This document shows positions 61,110 to 64,000 of a stretch of 64,000 nt of DNA, piece after piece (the first letter of the stretch is position 1; each line of letters begins with the position of its first letter). This stretch comes from Coffea arabica. Taxonomy: Eukaryota; Streptophyta; Magnoliopsida; Gentianales; Rubiaceae. Below the pieces are notes generated by a model, which had not been told where the DNA came from, did not search any database, and saw only the letters and a program-made list of their open reading frames with translations. A program made the position numbers and the translations under genes. The stretch spans positions 2,234,501 through 2,298,500 of the forward strand of contig NC_092317.1 in assembly GCF_036785885.1 (NCBI RefSeq), in the 5' to 3' direction.

Positions 61110-61919
61110 CCACCATCCTTCCGTTCCGTGGGTGAATCCTCCGCTAAGGGGCCATACCAACTTGTACGGCATACATAGAAATTCATAACTCAGGGCAAAT
61201 CACACCACCATCTAAGTCACCCCATTTTGCAACCGAATTTGTCCAAACACATCAAATGGTCCCCATCAACCCAGTCTACCAAATAGTACTAATTTTTCAA
61301 TCAAATTTACGAGATGTTGGGTTTTCTTCATTCAATTAATGACAGCTAACCACCTCATTTTACTGATGGGAAGTGAAGGGTCCTCTAGATCGGTAATCTA
61401 GTTGCAGAACCTAATAAAATTTAAGCTAACAAAATGATAGATCGAATCACCAACAGGACAATAACTGCACGATGATCTGCTCCCGAATCCTGCATTAGAA
61501 ACTTGGACGAAGCAAATTCTTCCAAACACGAAAGTGTTACCCAATCCCCTCGACACGAGTTCCAACAATTTTTTATTTGTATATTAGCTCAAGGGGATGA
61601 TGGAAGACATTGTGGATAAACTAATAGTCGATTACAAAACACGCGATTATTAGATTTGGCATACTAGAATAGTCAATTACAAGACGTGTGATTATTTGAT
61701 TTGTTGTGTATGTCACGTTAAAGAGAAAAGAACCTCAGTAGTCATACAAGTTCCAGCAAAAAATCAAACCGCATAAAATTTCTTTCCTACACATATTGAA
61801 GATTGTGCGTCACGTCTTGGGTAAAGGAGTATGAAGACAACCAGGTGAAGAGAAAATACTAAAAAAACACTTAAACAGCTAAAGAGGGCACAATGTTTCT
61901 TTAGATGCAGGCGGGCAAT
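61110..61919. other. Spacer / 3' flank of the ASCC1-like gene
   Basis: Low-complexity A/T-rich DNA with a tandem-like pair (gtcgattacaaaacacgcgattat and gtcaattacaagacgtgtgattat, about 61628-61695). No gene seen. Confidence 0.45.
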
Positions 61920-64000
61920 CTAATCTAATTGCGTATCTTCGGGAAAGGGAATAGAAGTGCAGCAATGGTAATAACCATTTTCATCAAACCGAAACCTTTC
62001 AGAAAGATGGGCTTCACGGATGACATACACTCCCCAATCCTCAGATCCGTATTGATCAGCAATACTTCGTGCATCAAAGAAATCAAACTTTCTTGTTCTC
62101 ATTTTTCTGCAATTTATCACAACGAAAGTAACCTTTAAAAACGGCAAAATCATCAGGCTGTAGAAATGATCAAATACTCAACCATAAATAAGTTAAACTG
62201 ATTAATTAAAAGCTTAGAAAGTAAAGCACCTTTTTCTGTGTCGGACATTCATCACAGTGGCATGTAACTGCATTTTAACGGGAACAGGTTATTGCTGCAA
62301 CATTCTAAATGAAACTACGACAGCAAATTATTGAAGAAGCAGCAAATACATACTACTATAACAATTTAGTAAGGAAATATACCAAGCAGCACCTGGATAG
62401 AATGAAAGGTTTTCCGAGGGGGGGAAAAAAGAGATAAGAAACTCCAGTGCCATACCTTTAGCTTGTGTGTCGCATCTCTCTCAAGAACAAGACCAGCTTC
62501 AACAAATGCATCAATGATAACCTCTAACTTTGTTCAAGAAAAACACAATAAAAAAAAAAGAGCACTCGGTATAATGTTAAAAAATAATGATTTGGCAAGC
62601 CAACTATAATACTTCATGTGCAATGAGGAACAAAAAGTTAAATTGGACGACCAGAATATTTGGATACGACAAGCACGTAATAGTCGTTCCTCGCCACCAA
62701 TTTCTTCAACAGGAGCATAGAGAACACGAGCTTTAGCAAAAGAACCCTTCATGCATTCCTACAAGAACATACACAAGAAACCTTATGCAGTTGTGAAGAA
62801 CTAAACATATGATGAGCTTAAAAAAAGGAAAAAAAATAAAAATCGTCATCCTTTACTCTTTTTTTTTTTTTTGGGCTGCAGGGTGGTGTCTTTGGTATGA
62901 ATCTCAATCTGGTACTCTCTCTAGTAAAGTAAGTCTATAATAACAATCATTCAAGTAACCCAGCAGTGTGAAATGTAATTGGGAATTGCATACGTTTAAG
63001 GAAAAAAAATAAAAACCGTCATCCTTTACTTTTTTTTTTTTTGGCTGCAGGGTGGTGTCTTTGGTATGAATCTCAATCTGGTACTCTCTTTAGTATAAGA
63101 AGGATTGGGATGTAAAGTAAGTCTATAATAACAATCATTCAAGTAACCCAGCAGTGTGAAATGTAATTGGGAATTGCATACATTTTTTCTAATTTGCCTC
63201 AAGGATTTTTTTGCTTTCTTTCTGTTATGAAAAACTTCAAGAAGTTATGGTTTTCTTAACAAAAAATGTGTTTTAAACTCGTAAAATAATGATGCTCTGC
63301 GACTAACTTTCCAAGATTAAAAAATAAAAATGATACCAGGCCTTTAAGTTGAATAGAAACAGGCCGGCTGTCCAAGGCTTGGATTACTTCTGATGAAATG
63401 CTCTGCACGGCAGGATGTCTGTCATGGTCCACCACCAATGTAACTATCCAAACTCAAGATTATGAAGACAACCTTACCTGCAATACCTCGGCTGCAGCTC
63501 TAAGTAGGTCCTTGTTCCATAATTTCAGCATCAGTACAGTTAAGTGAAAAGTTTTCGGCCTAATAAATATGGATCTCTCAATGCCTGACTCTGCCATGTG
63601 AACACTACTTCAAATACTACTCAAAGATGAGAAGAAATGATATATGAAGATATATTAAGGCAAGAGAACTATTTGACCAAACACTGTCAAGCAAGAAAAT
63701 AGTCTCGGACAAATATTGATGAATGAACATATAATCTGCGGAAACTTACAGGTAGACGCCAAGAACACCAAAGAAACATGATGACAAAATTTATTAATTC
63801 CATATGCCATAAAGACAGACTTGCATACCAGATACTTTTGAAGTCTTCTCCAAAGCAGAGGCCTTGGACATTTTAGGTGGGTAACTTGCAAGTGGTATGC
63901 TGGTGACACTCCTTCTAACATGTTCATTACCATCTCTGGCTTTAATTTCAATTGCATGTTTTGTTGCTTTATCTGCGTGCTGTACATCAGGTTCCTCATC
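61920..64000 (-). CDS. ASCC1/LigT-like protein (AKAP7 2'5'-RNA-ligase-like domain), C-terminal part; gene runs off the right edge
   Basis: Seven exons from right to left: 63829-64000 (cut by the window edge), 63478-63590, 63337-63402, 62668-62758, 62456-62523, 62230-62267 and 61920-62106. They give 244 residues. Visible landmarks are SYPPKMSKAS, SIFIRPKTFHLTVLMLKLWN (first HxT-type motif), KARVLYAPVEEIGGEERLL, KLHATVMNVRHRKR (second HxT) and IREAHLSERFRFDENGYYHC. These fit the 2H phosphoesterase fold of ASCC1-like proteins. The usual KH domain would lie beyond the window. The animal homologue belongs to the ASCC complex in alkylation repair and transcription. The plant role is uncertain. Gene order matches Arabidopsis LigT-type genes. 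Confidence 0.88.
62825..63180. repeat. Tandem duplication inside an ASCC1-like intron
   Basis: Copies at 62825-62990 and 62998-63180 are nearly identical (each contains ggctgcagggtggtgtcttt and agtaacccagcagtgtgaaa). The second carries about 20 extra bases (ataagaaggattgggatgta). Few substitutions imply a recent event. Confidence 0.9.

Noticed and set aside
60264-61186. Pro/Arg/Gly-rich frames on both strands
   Set aside because: They are translations of the GC-rich transposon ends and not genes.

Overview
This is nuclear DNA of a flowering plant, most likely a eudicot. The evidence is GT-AG spliced genes with U-rich introns, plastid-targeted proteins, a plant DREB-type AP2 factor, a delta-type tonoplast aquaporin, and short Stowaway-like and Mutator-like elements in AT-rich spacers. 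The species cannot be fixed from the sequence alone. All gene models below were built by hand from reading frame, splice sites and remembered family sequences.

Layout. 1-1.7 kb: 3' end of an FTSHI2-like inactive FtsH gene (+). 2.7-3.6 kb: early nodulin-like phytocyanin (+). 4.8-7.7 kb: PhzF-family protein (+), with a Mutator-like MITE in intron 2. 9.7-13.3 kb: plastid chaperonin CPN60 beta (+), 14 coding exons, two of its introns GC-AG. 13.3-21.7 kb: gene-poor spacer with a SINE-like copy, microsatellites and a Stowaway-like MITE. 21.7-22.5 kb: intronless DREB A-4 AP2/ERF factor (-). 22.5-28.2 kb: spacer with two adjacent MITEs. 28.3-31.4 kb: compact polytopic membrane protein (+). 32.4-34.9 kb: COX19 (+). 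36.0-41.3 kb: LETM1-like protein (+). 42.3-48.4 kb: long-form tRNase Z (-), tail to tail with it. 49.04 kb: tRNA-Asn(GUU). 49.3-51.35 kb: PnsB3/NDF4, a 2Fe-2S subunit of plastid NDH (+). 53.2-54.4 kb: TIP2-type aquaporin (-). 58.5-59.9 kb: intronless JINGUBANG-like WD40 protein (+). 60.4-61.1 kb: a transposon with GC-rich ends and an AT-rich core. 61.9 kb to the right edge: 3' part of an ASCC1/LigT-like gene (-).

The genes do not form one pathway. Several serve organelles: plastid protease complex, plastid chaperonin, plastid NDH, mitochondrial COX assembly and possibly a LETM1-like organellar protein. The order FTSHI2, DREB A-4, tRNase Z, PnsB3, TIP2, LigT-like matches, from memory, Arabidopsis At3g16290 down to At3g16220/30. 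The phytocyanin, PhzF, CPN60B, 7-TM, COX19, LETM1-like and WD40 genes are interleaved.

I found no clearly novel system. The best leads are a tandem duplication that copied a splice acceptor region in the LETM1-like gene, three GC-AG introns in two plastid-protein genes, and several well-bounded small transposons.
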